Shown here piece by piece: positions 24,401-27,697 of a DNA stretch of 51,836 nt. The stretch comes from Barthelona sp. PAP020. Lineage: Eukaryota > Metamonada: BaSk clade. Position numbers and translations under genes: made by a program. Location of the stretch: the NCBI GenBank assembly GCA_040182905.1, contig JARQWU010000042.1, forward strand, positions 1-51,836, in the 5' to 3' direction. The first letter of the stretch is position 1. Each line of letters begins with the position of its first letter. The notes under the pieces were generated by a model. The model had not been told where the DNA came from, did not search any database, and saw nothing but the letters and a program-made list of their open reading frames with translations.

Positions 24401-25922
24401 TATTATCTGCAACTCTGGTAAAACAAACATCAAAATCTTCAAAAGAATCAGATACTGATACATTAACACCAATAATCACTTCTTTATCCTCTGCAACAAC
24501 AAATGAAGCATTAGGAAATAAATAAAAGGCTGTTTTATCCTTAATAGTCAAATCTTCAACATTTAATTGAGAAGATTCAGACAAAATAATTAATCCTTCA
24601 ATATTACTTATATTTAACAAACTAAACTTTGTTAAAGGTAATAAAGTAAGATTGAACAATGAAAAATCATAAAATGACACAATTCCTTCAATTACAGTCA
24701 CATTTAATGATCCTTCAATCACATCTAACCCATTTAAACCATAAAAACTGCAATTGTACCCATCTACATTCAAAATTGTAAAAGGTTCACTGAATTCATT
24801 CCTAACATAACTGTTATAACAAAGTAATGTGGACATAACAAAAGATCCTTTCATATCACCAATAAAAATCTTAGAACCATCAATTAACGAAGTTTCTAAT
24901 TCAAAATTATCTAAACCACTTTCTCCAAGATAAAGATGAACACCATCTTTGAAATATACTTCACCTCCTTGGACAGCAAGAGACAATTTTCCACCAGTAA
25001 ATGACGTTTCACTTTGGAATTCAATGACAGCTCCAGGGCTACACTTTCCAATCGAAAATAATTGCAATTCACTGTTGATAAACAGATTTGAATCTGATAA
25101 AACATTAAGCGAACCATTCAATTTAGTGATGTATGAATCCAAATAAAGTGATGCATTTTCAAATATGGTAATATTACCAGCTCCAATCAACATGGTCATT
25201 GAATGCAATTGACATTCAGATTCACAATAAAAAGTAGATTCTTCCGATATATAGATCATTCGTGAATAAAATTCAACTTCGGATAAATAAACTTCTCCAG
25301 CTATACGAGTTACAGCTCCAAAAAAGGTAATTGGAATGTTGGAATGAAATACACCATCCAATTCACCATTTACTATTGAAAAGACTGCAATAGACGGCAG
25401 CAATGTATCATATGTACATTGTATACTGGCAAATCCACCATAAGTAAATAAACCAGTTTGTTCAACTTGCAAATAGGATTGAATATCCATTATCAATTCA
25501 CTATCTGTAATATTGAATATACCTTTACTTTGTACACCAACACCATTTGATAATCCTTTGTATTGTGATCCAATACATAAAAATACACCCGTACTAATTA
25601 TCAAACCAGATCCATTTATATGACCATAATTAAACTCAACATTTACAGCAGTTAGAGTAGCTCCATATAAAAATAACATATTTACAGATTCATCAATCGA
25701 ACCAAAAGTTAGACTATTTACAGTCAGGGAGATATCGACAATAATTTCCCCAGACGTATGATTTATTTTAACAATGGAATCTTCAGACGGTAGCATACCA
25801 TCATTCCAACAAGTTACATTCGAAAAAATACCTCCACTTTCACAAGTCCAATAAACATTACTCGAATATATAACACTAAGGTAAATTGCTAATATAATAA
25901 TGATTTGAGCTACAATACGCAT
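429..25922 (-). CDS. Giant secreted beta-solenoid receptor-like protein with ephrin-receptor-like Cys-rich domain and about nine membrane helices
   Basis: One uninterrupted frame of 8,497 codons ending in TAA. It starts with a clear signal peptide (MRIVAQIIIILAIYLSVIYS). Residues about 25-7,320 are short alternating hydrophobic/polar strands rich in Gly, Asn, Asp and N-x-S/T sequons, as in right-handed beta-helices. A recurrent W-x-x-G-G module is annotated separately. About 7,330-7,900 looks like a second, pectin-lyase-like helix opening with a Cys-bearing segment. About 7,930-8,115 is Cys-rich with the CPxGTY...CxxCPxG spacing of GCC2/GCC3 (ephrin-receptor-like) repeats. Then come about nine hydrophobic helices (about 8,117-8,440) and a short polar cytoplasmic tail. 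The architecture (solenoid, GCC2/GCC3, multi-helix membrane domain) is known among large protist surface proteins. A role in adhesion, cell recognition or signalling is inferred, and no enzyme motif is seen. The start is chosen because the signal peptide follows it directly. Confidence 0.9.
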   Translation of the reverse strand: MRIVAQIIIILAIYLSVIYSSNVYWTCESGGIFSNVTCWNDGMLPSEDSIVKINHTSGEIIVDISLTVNSLTFGSIDESVNMLFLYGATLTAVNVEFNYGHINGSGLIISTGVFLCIGSQYKGLSNGVGVQSKGIFNITDSELIMDIQSYLQVEQTGLFTYGGFASIQCTYDTLLPSIAVFSIVNGELDGVFHSNIPITFFGAVTRIAGEVYLSEVEFYSRMIYISEESTFYCESECQLHSMTMLIGAGNITIFENASLYLDSYITKLNGSLNVLSDSNLFINSELQLFSIGKCSPGAVIEFQSETSFTGGKLSLAVQGGEVYFKDGVHLYLGESGLDNFELETSLIDGSKIFIGDMKGSFVMSTLLCYNSYVRNEFSEPFTILNVDGYNCSFYGLNGLDVIEGSLNVTVIEGIVSFYDFSLFNLTLLPLTKFSLLNISNIEGLIILSESSQLNVEDLTIKDKTAFYLFPNASFVVAEDKEVIIGVNVSVSDSFEDFDVCFTRVADNIFLKYYVEYGYVYNMSRNANLKSCCLPSVNNYVFNSVWQMNYVWVNIIGQTRVFDCYVNKTLKYENNPEIISLFIDEYIYPFTNPVEPPTYINDTYGVVDEKYVLSANSERCAGIGARKAYCIPTLTLMHDVFSVSSFQISGSFTINGKFYYTSASQLIAEGSIIVSDDSYFYISKSEVSCQGTWIINGYLEIQQDFVFTEDCILEGNGVIEFYQDITVIFSGKSNFRGEMKFSNNVVFNTVDKNENVEFNEHFYLSMNNSELFMNTSKGIYLTLVECSNNVMEFRGQLLNISFNENITNNEIKLYAQKSLEINGYINRSEIYIYDSDFDGLFDFESTIEYLILNDVKLYAYQNLNGKFISINNCIFNMFNETDVTTSELTYQLSFKELYVNNSKMIHIYDEFDEFRSHRVYNSFDIVQIENNCNFSHINLNIYNLTLKNATLNLNMSNLNVNSSIIKEISEIKATNLFCNDTLTLNEDYEYPKNCEEYFSSNYTEFKESLSLLAIDGIFNTIYLIETDLSISIDLNIHQIITDSSNIFLIKDNEVKFEIVKNFDEISPFSSNTSGKFIITQEYYSEHSIFSHYLSNLWFDHTLVSFNEIEITNNNVTFDNVIFKDLFIKNLTIFAGNVDIYNDTFLILENIVLNDGNLILKPAKKTNITNFSFKNGFIYNSQSVYIHSKLVWYQGGLYNSQFYILEDVDIQLIQNFDKYIKFNSTLFVSQSLIFDDVIFYGSNRAIISCDEDIYLRGSSSFIFESSEVPSFDQSYLYDTTLFAPIVLPDGVDSWPILHTDKTLHFDSGSPLVQFNVSSGKIVLQPPVDAKMGGGLVVLDEFDIPGTETDFVRVLLTGASIFGFNSKLTSSALTDDSYLSALTDGWIRFGGNFNTTHDFLSVGGIMEFVPGFDAYFATITVDGGKVVFSSVPSHVLVNNYEKWSLDRVLINGGTLTFVKLQLPLFIDTIELFNGNINFVDLVDTVEFNSITITGGVFKFGKMQKPLSFKKFNVTNAILTFESTLPITIETLIIYNTTLNGTDNIIIKYASFEHFSIIDGVTLNVSESMQFFGELHLNNTILYSSKYAFFMNSTINYYNTIIFGDLVAMTDTIINQIDITDTYSKIVANTNLLLELDFILNNLHFNVPFEYKTQTYYDVNLRTSLFAKNISLIDPIDFGVAAGVLKEFHAKENATLSFASDVRLISNLIIVGPIYLKTTSKFRFENSSCIIKGYISNDFDFPSLTIIDSDLIIEKTATIPSNRIESYNSNITIAKYQHSDSFLRIYAEDTTINFDFKLDTLILNEFTLYNSFVTINDDNMFEIIVNTHIYLVNSSISLTDIQPLFIHEITAQFTTLTILNINTTINNIVNLHSNVSFNTIETKPINIVNFTLDGNILPFWDSYFCVNDYLFIENLIQTGSKLIIGEHSFDTSIIHNYLWNGGAIGGSNKIFINNLNISKDNCFLVDDYTHLFIEELKMFDSILRMNELTILETNDLYLHNVKLFFNYLHLRLPSIEYIYNYEDIWPQIIINNQGIITETCEFTMKLMSKNELIFTNATISGYIYLDSNNTLITNESLIDVSWSFVEFKENFTVSNDSIFKCQKYSHVFIKGDLPTFNVSVDQSNLYIESKILNSSSTNTYIYSTRSTVYFENSIEENSTFTEVSNTFGQIIFNSNHIMLEKVILSSGSLKYNVNGALIKNIISSGYSHLIEPDVQFIDNVKSFISNGTFDGFLIVTSSNVIISNSTFTNCLIIGSVHSNINFGVYNELIGADIGLNQFSAINIEEGDFHFSNAKIYHYRIKSGEYLPSLITVKGNFYTYGEILIESHITVANTGKWYKKTENTVSLKCTHLNIYGSLYLDKGSIYLDEDCSQNQLYGVDYEVFIRFWYGSILTQTDNSTNTDYGRFSIDSTNIQVYFNGKYYISDYFHWDLPAKITIQSHAEIKVRKWEFSEGQIVSEKFVLGYYEEGLTMICTDNGNQNLHIINDIHFKKINFRCTQTLIYYSYNDIIIDDLIINAGTSSMYDMGSLTILKSEMVESAYSHATVLFQSGTVLNVTEIIARKGFIRFVNFTTTYAPKISYSSSCQLYFDTVNTIYLDYINAPNYASLYFVRITSVNLPSTLNIALGHIHFQYCIDLIQVTNLFVYSGALYFENSKAEFYLVEVYNGVFGGSGGTISILEKFLWTGGEINYAVFNIDCRVHVEGTLNKIYRGATFNGYQGYELTGDFIITGVFGTWNIFNGMNYTIHNSVQFDCNDCTKIENHGLLIFEKGGYSHWKINNYDNVTIVENNMLFGRGGGTNYHSIWGAPSSVMTFDSGSFTTESTGFIGPPSVTLNCINSNNMRMYGQLYPKVLQMSAGGWIFYANSEMQLDKVTISNGYINFIEVINNVRPFFANLTEYDPDFIGTTPATMKEFFTFDLTCTGSGNIYYDTIHNNITFDSWIIKDRCHLHFIDIIFSSLILPPLTLDEGGKLSFINNNGWFESFSNPIIRLNHEYSYIQFNTELLVTSPTCQFLLGTSEGYDHIKCGTIEIKDANLINGQYSSDYVSILEDASGEIHTNVIIQAHQLLDFGDKTDLHLNGKLISDTAVSSLDYHVAVSGSGIFESYGSLNINHDVDFTCSIYLHENSITNITDGHTFIIGASEIEGTINFGEEADLKFICIAGRSFTFHDRFSTFSETSKLLGSGGSLLGDDNFSCNSQTDYIIYFRGYYDINPIFTHPSYDAIYFTEPAKLDINEIYVSHGLVSVELCTTLEGGPWEIDKIVTANDGQVLLGELEELKLEEMIVTGGINMIRSVEEMKSFNALTITGGYVLLTTGQDIYMNELRLEGGWRLGGDTFYVNKLVWIHGGFIGPGKTVVLGDAYIYSTHEHMMGYNSLQACNFLTNPTCDMDAIAAKLEIYGKTYIHSDVQFSGCEGENRISFFGGVEIVNSNFKAREEWFDGRVIDYYGSFKLGCPLGEGCSKNLAKLIPKPLCGGGQYFGRTAWLSDGKSNLGGRTSRSNIQLLFYGNVTIKNSYVEFSSGTIILRSNVTLLLYDSTLKTEQNPVGALGSKIMLTRGSKFIYKGRAIYSNEIVQGYLSEFFSEIIDDDSYEELKNLSAPVISIEHAKYKGLSLCNGQIIRNNFSLSMTTVYLNGVYLVVDENSKLNIYAMVLQKRDKQAVYVGFVLPEDKFCYGTLLFGSKQTNEIKSLHLDVYPNGYISFLSSNIVHFETLILEGGKILGTKEANVSTFEWIKGTLNGGFVMHVYGQVIFSGSSSKYLSGATVNSYGSSEYLGVGKLYINDNGKFINSGKFMVKRSAEIGYSSAIMGSFINNSTLIIQPPTTLFIVNVKFDSFESSNVSVIDSMLRLGGGGTFEGELYIDGGTLFIGDSDRNSTVYEFLMTNTSLLYIDGELSVYKSGYLICEGVVMSPQNISIYDGKIEFRNGATLTNLENVIVLGGELFFKRLSNLPLILNIMELHDGNVYFSTNDIVKINVFELYDGLRSSDDEVQVYEKFIWKGGGVNNNSTTRIMKGALAEIYRSDNGFMGNYSVLINEGTLVFVVNSDPFAVLKVSYLNTGNYSGIINYGEIQINQKTTIQPTEDVYQSYIDNYGVLTVKSSTKLYTNFTNYNKTIVYQGTFAIFGGGENHANFTFIGNVDFFISGKFIFLNTSVLLSSKVSVRFDQVSNSENELIFNGTLEFSEISFYDEGLVLFLSDSTLPNLPNVENAGSTVMLMPRNNSFAINEFRGVVGTFEFMSDFKVDINHVILTGGYICGTDHVTVINDMLWQQGGICGDVIVDNLGTLYIKNEITVPFIDPALLPTLELQLLDNAVFCSAGYAETTNPILFRGAPTAEFMNNGTFIINTYATWTGLRTFGDVFGSTLINVTGTNNTIDIYDDVAIFRNVGFLQGKPTGKEFSTSWRMILEDGVVDANMESIVFLNGGNATEGRLNISNAALFESDYVFMEDSSIYGHNVLITIDSTVIIGGEYCITGEKSLVQGNGTLIFTSTVTFCNDSVFNLCGLNLTIVGDDVSIDSMNLDCGSCRLGDAKLTVKQLIIGDGCLDARGDTIVTDAFLTLYDDFYPSFHNSTMIIEGNNSVIDTDVYLYDSHIFISNSSVLHVCGDSLIEGYDSTIENSGKITKSLSKCGINGELVELNITLNQFETGQILIQTGGISFSSDYIELDGLFTLESLGYMYIYATTHFNGSATMEILEGGILEWKKNETLKLEGITIKTNTKLNVSNGVLELLNGKLDLSKPINVIDNGILVINNLIDDSLLDSTCNQGKFVLNSTDIKGKFDAINCNFNMYDTVIITESNIHLCELYSNNVVFLNENSILNDVILDVSQLLINKGYFRNSILLANQTQQTLININGDGYLGIEHSVDIVYNGSTPYEAVNIHCSGILHISSSLYTQKIDIVSNGIIYIEKDGLFSLIKDVPLIPMGSLTILSNCASFNVSGVFEGGNVLVEQSFIKGLEGIIYVYDTMIVKSTVIEFEGCFIMNFGNFQIIEASIINNLHICNVSAAYDIENRANILITQSEFLKNIIFGIVEDANITISGVFGNSDFGELYFDTLINSTVSITTNSTIPSKFYGNINFKNVGETIVSIDELENVKTIQFDQITKKSQIFLADSFVADKIYASRVQNSSLDVQIIKRLTSPIDIQIDNVEKNSTVFVNTIDVDHLLTSSISDSNFTVRNFYANFIDLPNEVKSNVKLYHGFSLVDIYSHLNLDTLIDSNIFIESEAGSPTKLLLNTSFNMVRSSFNTSSTNECMINMTACAATIGDNSLFALNGYWVLDMGIVMLSNSNISLLGNRADLESEHFNFENFNCLENSVIKTAYFDSKETFFGYCEIQANDVELEKVSFIDGTTYFTDACQINVNKLFTWQDGNIVGDKNVKMHVLSTVETMRIALMKNNSMKKEYPLDFDIPVCPTLITDKNITIDNMGNNLKATIEWCWDMNEEINITKGVLDIAGNTTCSDVISVPLNEVSELDITGTFDGDENCDILANGLIYIHTYNSQVNLLGTLEANELLKMEDGLLDLRQTTLNKLVLDWTSGVILFRDSQGKQLIIPILKDDSVVLTDSNEFELVRVGLFYSDEMRLLKMKSDILIIDNQYSGEFECSGDTVLTNVTFKNTVGGNIELKEGCTIVNLLELNINGGNVSFYENFNGFLLNPDINDGRLYIDCNGVINNSTFDTINMTGGTFNHQLCDNTNTTVEKLLMSGNCTLDIDDALNDPEFVIEKWNWEYSGSISEESNIVITEKVEWAGSKETFSTKILESNCTIRIPENVTLSLVKNNIIVLEQDSDLSFESNSNLVFDDASSTKIDGNNTFKVPEQVNVSVDGIVEIKTPFVFDEVVDVKGTLIISGGCDVDSFGKPLHLNGGTLIIKSYCLIRDTITGYGNVIVEKEIGHLVMQNTASSDLTFTVKGEMDTLSSSTFEKLVVTIDTGYLNMDGNIQELTATLNNDDSLLQSYGNCGLKEVTVNNNGIVEFKNNSVLKPLIDSIIQVNDGYVGFENDLISDFSDNFGRIVQESGEVSFNSTQLSGWELYELNNGIVTFNSGNEPQNIVNVAQNGGIISGTDNLNLTNHLWKGGEIELMFNTSYSDISTNGVKRLDNCVYAINVHGTQDCQAAIDTDTKYKFIVEENATMELQTGLCFSGDTNSVFEITGVTDVAGETIMNVTTVVDGILNVENELIMRNSKPIFVNNSGTLNVEDYKELIIESELNNDGNVNSNGTINFMSGKLVQNGVYLGDNHSIITGNGTFNFVGHSVSTNVNMDVVKVGNIEVKGESRVNNLNGNFSDSTFELLEAASIIGVGELNFENSDFFVRNGTTFIAHNFILNLEDNSLGKFEFNTNVDVTDSNLTVDSSQFIWDTHNTSKFKEVDFISGLFGLNTDFEVEIMIHKNGTRTYPGNLYIDDLDWYKTGEYEGISKTIVSKLNIHDCVSCNLTNDHQMIVNDYGLLSTDLGIVRNSSFIVNNSCSMYVDGCFNDLDESDDGFVLNYGNVTIQSAVSNVSMINYVIGDIYIPQNNSLLIEGTFDNFGEVINNGFLETVDKIKFYPSSYLYGNDTGVLKSINSSISEFNGTIEYYGDWFIEGEVYVSKDSIHKNAYYNVSENGLLDYSSANTDNILIYLTDNSTVKINGGAKIPAEKNEKPNKVYQNQGTVIFENSAEQIEFKECSFIDGNFTFVEHDTYCQYFYSDNGILLGNSSILAEKMNLKKTNFSLNLNITINDTLICEDDINLIDDVSLNSLNSTLFLDGINIYSDGQPKVKLCGNTTLSNNDLIRYNINDDPVILLYGQIVQYGNCSFDWPTYLYGNYILTNNNTLDLTKYMKIESNPVGNLTIQNNSIVDSHATFESSGIVDVMGGLKIGMYGFFNSNSTLQTFNNGEIQLYNSSVVDTHANGSLLNVSFENGDFVMYSDANINCLILNGVAEEQSHASIAGKLQLISGMVENVETVINGNVEHITDLKVGDNLIINGNVEKVDHLVLYKDGNSSIGNNVDMNNSFVEVNDSAMIKLFACDTTMNLTINDNGDVVLENSINKVELNTLILNGGYFNAESLNVSTLIMNDGDINNSNVISSLIELKSGIINNCSIVSTDLLLNTTSSMALMNTQLQSLETPIINNISTIHVDENTVIDIPTLNLTDPLLLLMLPGSEGLATLNCDEINVDSAGSILYVRHELNSTLYIPPNCSISFGNLTLNADLYLNNSGIGSVAVPATFGNDVTIHVEGKSYFDGKLNLTNGKVAMNGLLHVFGDAIITNTTIENLELKSNTFFNISGKATIGGNFIVDPMTIFNMKVGDAVTLLKADEIEGEWNFKINCANNIQINYEEKEINLVLAFAPRGEINQEIYISEEGNNDLCCGDINSACKTVSYARNKILRNGTIIFIDGYYPIKEYAIKIPSRTQYTLKGYKNNAVIDCEGKDGLILNQVSEFYLINLSFINCKHALRVIQSELYVQDLKISDTVTAIEISHSQVNIEDFTLISNVSLAYEIKEQSVVNLNSEFVSSSAFLDAYDSIVKFDSLFLFNLSKPIKLHHAVLIGSDIESIQQNSTLFEIYSSDVVVDSIDVEDITYVFAAEDSEMDIEALNIKNATIGQLYRSNIYSNITVNNYDFNETIVELISSSGNVTLSFEDFTIHEPIEPVLCAGIDNSALNVPYVTLKDSSLTLSDTILSNVENSVIEGIGSSLTLNNVKIENSTSEEPLFKMLKMFDENNVTIHELNVKNASSSSEGCVLKTDGQLIVNASNFENIISSTFGGVIASTNILHVSQSTFENCSASNGGAIALVREFELNTYDYSEINLTKCSHIISETLFTKCNADIGSAVFYNQECAPIIDLVSCSECAAESYGNCEATDPRAIVATAKLSSVSSSTFYSFSAIVIDGFEQQALVGNSQTFSANPTTTLSTKGLVEGVFDKSSGTISDLEFSGSPGVYSIPISSPYLKGTFVDIEIFSCPEGEGVYEGECKACPVGTYNDQPTSGQCTECPYGQWAEEGSTGCYVCPAGSQRTETDVGCSICPGNTYNPVIQGTCEECPLNMKPDSKHISCQCSEELFLLDGTCQMCPTGLKCLGGGLTCIDSGYFNDTDGIVKKCVSGGCLGTCASNGTILENSICKDGSYGETCSECAVNYYRENNSCVECSPAIFNWLILVLSILTNIAYFALLIQASLKDFWSGSYVLSQLWTFQMIAASGHILATVMPKSLSKVLWYLDVLLLDLSKEPLISCLFSNYGGFIYKFRVNAIAPIILTIISFILAKSVQSIDKNLPIVVFFAFVPSSVHTFFHLFATEQYSNTVVLYFQNSITYLSNEWIQLCIIGTICLLPSIYFWIKNVSKSVVEFVTVSPADDIFNHPKISFSFVMGYSIVMNGMLFFFFSSNIIISCIALTSTLITMGVSQNLKFFKETKHNADNVATSSSNCDALFRSYLIIIMAIYLLLIFISFDTDLVDDSGVNIVALIICCFIIFAFVRNGVVLLYNKATGKVDSSNVKASFHHNPIKNPLVFERGSYLQNTIPTSSDSSNSDL
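6735..22355 (-). repeat. Recurring W-x-x-G-G modules inside the giant solenoid
   Basis: Within the giant protein, a module of roughly 25 residues plus a following strand pair recurs irregularly. Its pattern is L/Y-x-G-G/V-x3-G..., a V-x-V strand, then W-x-x-G-G-x-I/L-x-G. The marker Trp falls at residues 1190, 1935, 2679, 3339, 3727, 3992, 4262, 5359 and 6064, with a decayed copy at 6396. Codon positions run from 22353-22355 down to 6735-6737. Spacing is 745, 744, 660, 388, 265, 270, 1097, 705 and 332 residues. Similar W-G-G beta-solenoid modules occur in large extracellular proteins of bacteria and protists. Here they probably mark solenoid segment boundaries. Confidence 0.7.
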
Positions 25923-26325
25923 GCTTCAAACAAAAAAAAAATGTTGGTTATTTTTATAGTTTGAAAAAAAAAGAAAAACAATGTATATCTTCATATCACT
26001 CCATATATCAACTATTTGAAAATGAAATATGAATGCTTGCGTCAATTTGCAATTAAAAAGATCGAAAGTTTGATTGACCAAATCTTCACAATATTTTTAT
26101 CCTCCTTTCAAACATTTATTTATTTTCTCCCATTCACTTTGAATTCCAAGAAAAAATAAGAAAGCTTTGTCATATTTGGAAAAATTATTGTTATCTCTGA
26201 AAAAATCAAAAGTTGTTGAAAGTGTTCTTTGCTTTTCGTATTCAGCTAAATAATAATTATTATTGATAATTAACGTAAAAAATTGAAAAAATTTACTTTT
26301 TTGAAAAAATCATAATATTTTTAAA
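25923..26325. other. Divergent intergenic region, probable bidirectional promoter
   Basis: This 403-bp AT-rich gap separates the start codons of the giant gene (minus) and the TPR gene (plus). No gene is seen. On the plus side, just before the TPR start, the 10-mer TTGAAAAAAT occurs twice, at 26283-26292 and 26301-26310. A TCATAA string follows about 15 bases before the ATG. On the minus side there is a TATA-like string, listed separately. Confidence 0.45.
25948..25958 (-). promoter_or_regulatory. TATA-like element upstream of the giant gene
   Basis: On the minus strand the string TATAAAAATAA lies about 26-36 bases before the ATG of the giant gene. Position and sequence resemble a TATA box, but AT-rich spacers produce such strings by chance. 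The other genes in the window do not share a clear copy at this distance. Confidence 0.25.
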
Positions 26326-27564
26326 ATGTCCGATGAAATAACGATTCAATATGAAGATTATGCAAATTTTGGAAAACTGTTGGAAAACTTAGGGCAATTG
26401 ATGCCAGACGAAGATAATTCAAGATTATTACAAAATAATTATTCCAAATTATTTTCAAATCCTCCTTTAGACACATTTAATGAAATTGTTAGCACAGAAG
26501 ATCGAATAAATAGAGAAAATTTTTTGCAAATACTTTTATGGCCGCAACCAAACGACATGAAATATTTTTGTGAAATATTAGAATCCAAAAACAATATACT
26601 TCAATATTTTTTGGGACAATTATATTTGAGATATATTGAATGCATTCCGTTGATAGTTTCTTTCATCAACTTCAATGGATTATCATGTTTAATAAAATTA
26701 TTATCACATGAAAATGTATTTATTTGTTCACAAGCTTTATCATTATTAAATAACTGGATAAACTACACCATTGATGACGCTTCAAAGTGGATTGATGTTG
26801 GACAATTGAATTTTTGTGTTATATTATGTAGATTTGCAGATGATCCTTTCCCAAATGCCTCTATGTTAGCAGCTCAGACACTACACAGATATTTGTTTAT
26901 TTGTTACGAGGTTTTCGGTAATGATATGAGACTTTCCTTTCAGTTGGCAGAACTTTTACGAAAATGGATTGCGTTAATACCTTGTCCCCCAAGGGAAATA
27001 TTAGAAGATATTTTGAATAAATACAAAATTAAAACACCACCAGTGGTTGATTCACACCAGCAAATTGAAAAAGACTCTGAAAAAGTTAATTGTTGTGTTA
27101 AATCCACATCAAAAAATGGGAAAAAAGAAAATGTTGATCAAAATGCATGGAAAAGATTTAAAGATGAAGGCAATCAGTTATTGTTGAATAAAGAATTGGA
27201 TAAGGCCTTAGAAAAATATATTTTTGCATTACAATATGCTTATAACCCAGAAAGTTTGTCCACTTTGCATTCAAACATATCACATTGTTATTATTTATTA
27301 GAAAATTATGAAAAATCATTAGAACATGCGTTAAAATTAAAAGAAATTAATCCTGAACATGATAAAGTTCATGTAAGATTAATCAATAGTTTTTTAGCTT
27401 TGAAAAATCTTCAAGACGCACAAAAATGTTTACAGGAGATAAAGGACCCAAAAATTTTCAAATTTTTGAACAAAAAATATCAAACAACTGCAATTGAAAT
27501 AAAAAGGCAATCTGTTATTGGGTCTTATTGGGATGTCATGAATAAGAAAAAAGGGAAAAAATAA
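26326..27564 (+). CDS. TPR-domain protein with helical N-terminal region
   Basis: The protein has 412 residues. Residues about 275-395 form a run of three tetratricopeptide repeats. They open with the co-chaperone-type signature around WKRFKDEGNQLLLNKELDKA and continue with a YYLLENYEKSLEHALKLKEINPEHDKVHVR-type repeat (shown only in part as separate blocks). This resembles the TPR of CHIP, HOP and TTC4-like proteins. Residues 1-240 are helical, with an armadillo/HEAT-like look (LIKLLSHENVFICSQALSLL), and a Lys-rich linker joins the two. The C-terminus is basic (KKKGKK). TPR proteins of this type act as cytosolic adaptors, often for Hsp70 or Hsp90, but the partner cannot be told here. The ATG is the first in frame, after an AT-rich leader. 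Confidence 0.7.
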   Translation: MSDEITIQYEDYANFGKLLENLGQLMPDEDNSRLLQNNYSKLFSNPPLDTFNEIVSTEDRINRENFLQILLWPQPNDMKYFCEILESKNNILQYFLGQLYLRYIECIPLIVSFINFNGLSCLIKLLSHENVFICSQALSLLNNWINYTIDDASKWIDVGQLNFCVILCRFADDPFPNASMLAAQTLHRYLFICYEVFGNDMRLSFQLAELLRKWIALIPCPPREILEDILNKYKIKTPPVVDSHQQIEKDSEKVNCCVKSTSKNGKKENVDQNAWKRFKDEGNQLLLNKELDKALEKYIFALQYAYNPESLSTLHSNISHCYYLLENYEKSLEHALKLKEINPEHDKVHVRLINSFLALKNLQDAQKCLQEIKDPKIFKFLNKKYQTTAIEIKRQSVIGSYWDVMNKKKGKK

Positions 27565-27697
27565 TGTGAAATCTCTTTTCATTTATTTATTGTTGATATT
27601 AATAAAAGGATTTTTTTTTTTTTTGTAAAAAAAAAGTTACAAAAAAAAAACCAAGAAGAAAAAAAAAAATGTAAAGGATTATTTTTTCACCATATTT

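Noticed and set aside
429-25922. Bacterial autotransporter-like gene acquired by transfer
   Set aside because: The solenoid style resembles bacterial adhesins, but there is no outer-membrane barrel. The C-terminus is GCC2/GCC3 plus helical membrane segments as in protists, and base composition matches the neighbours.
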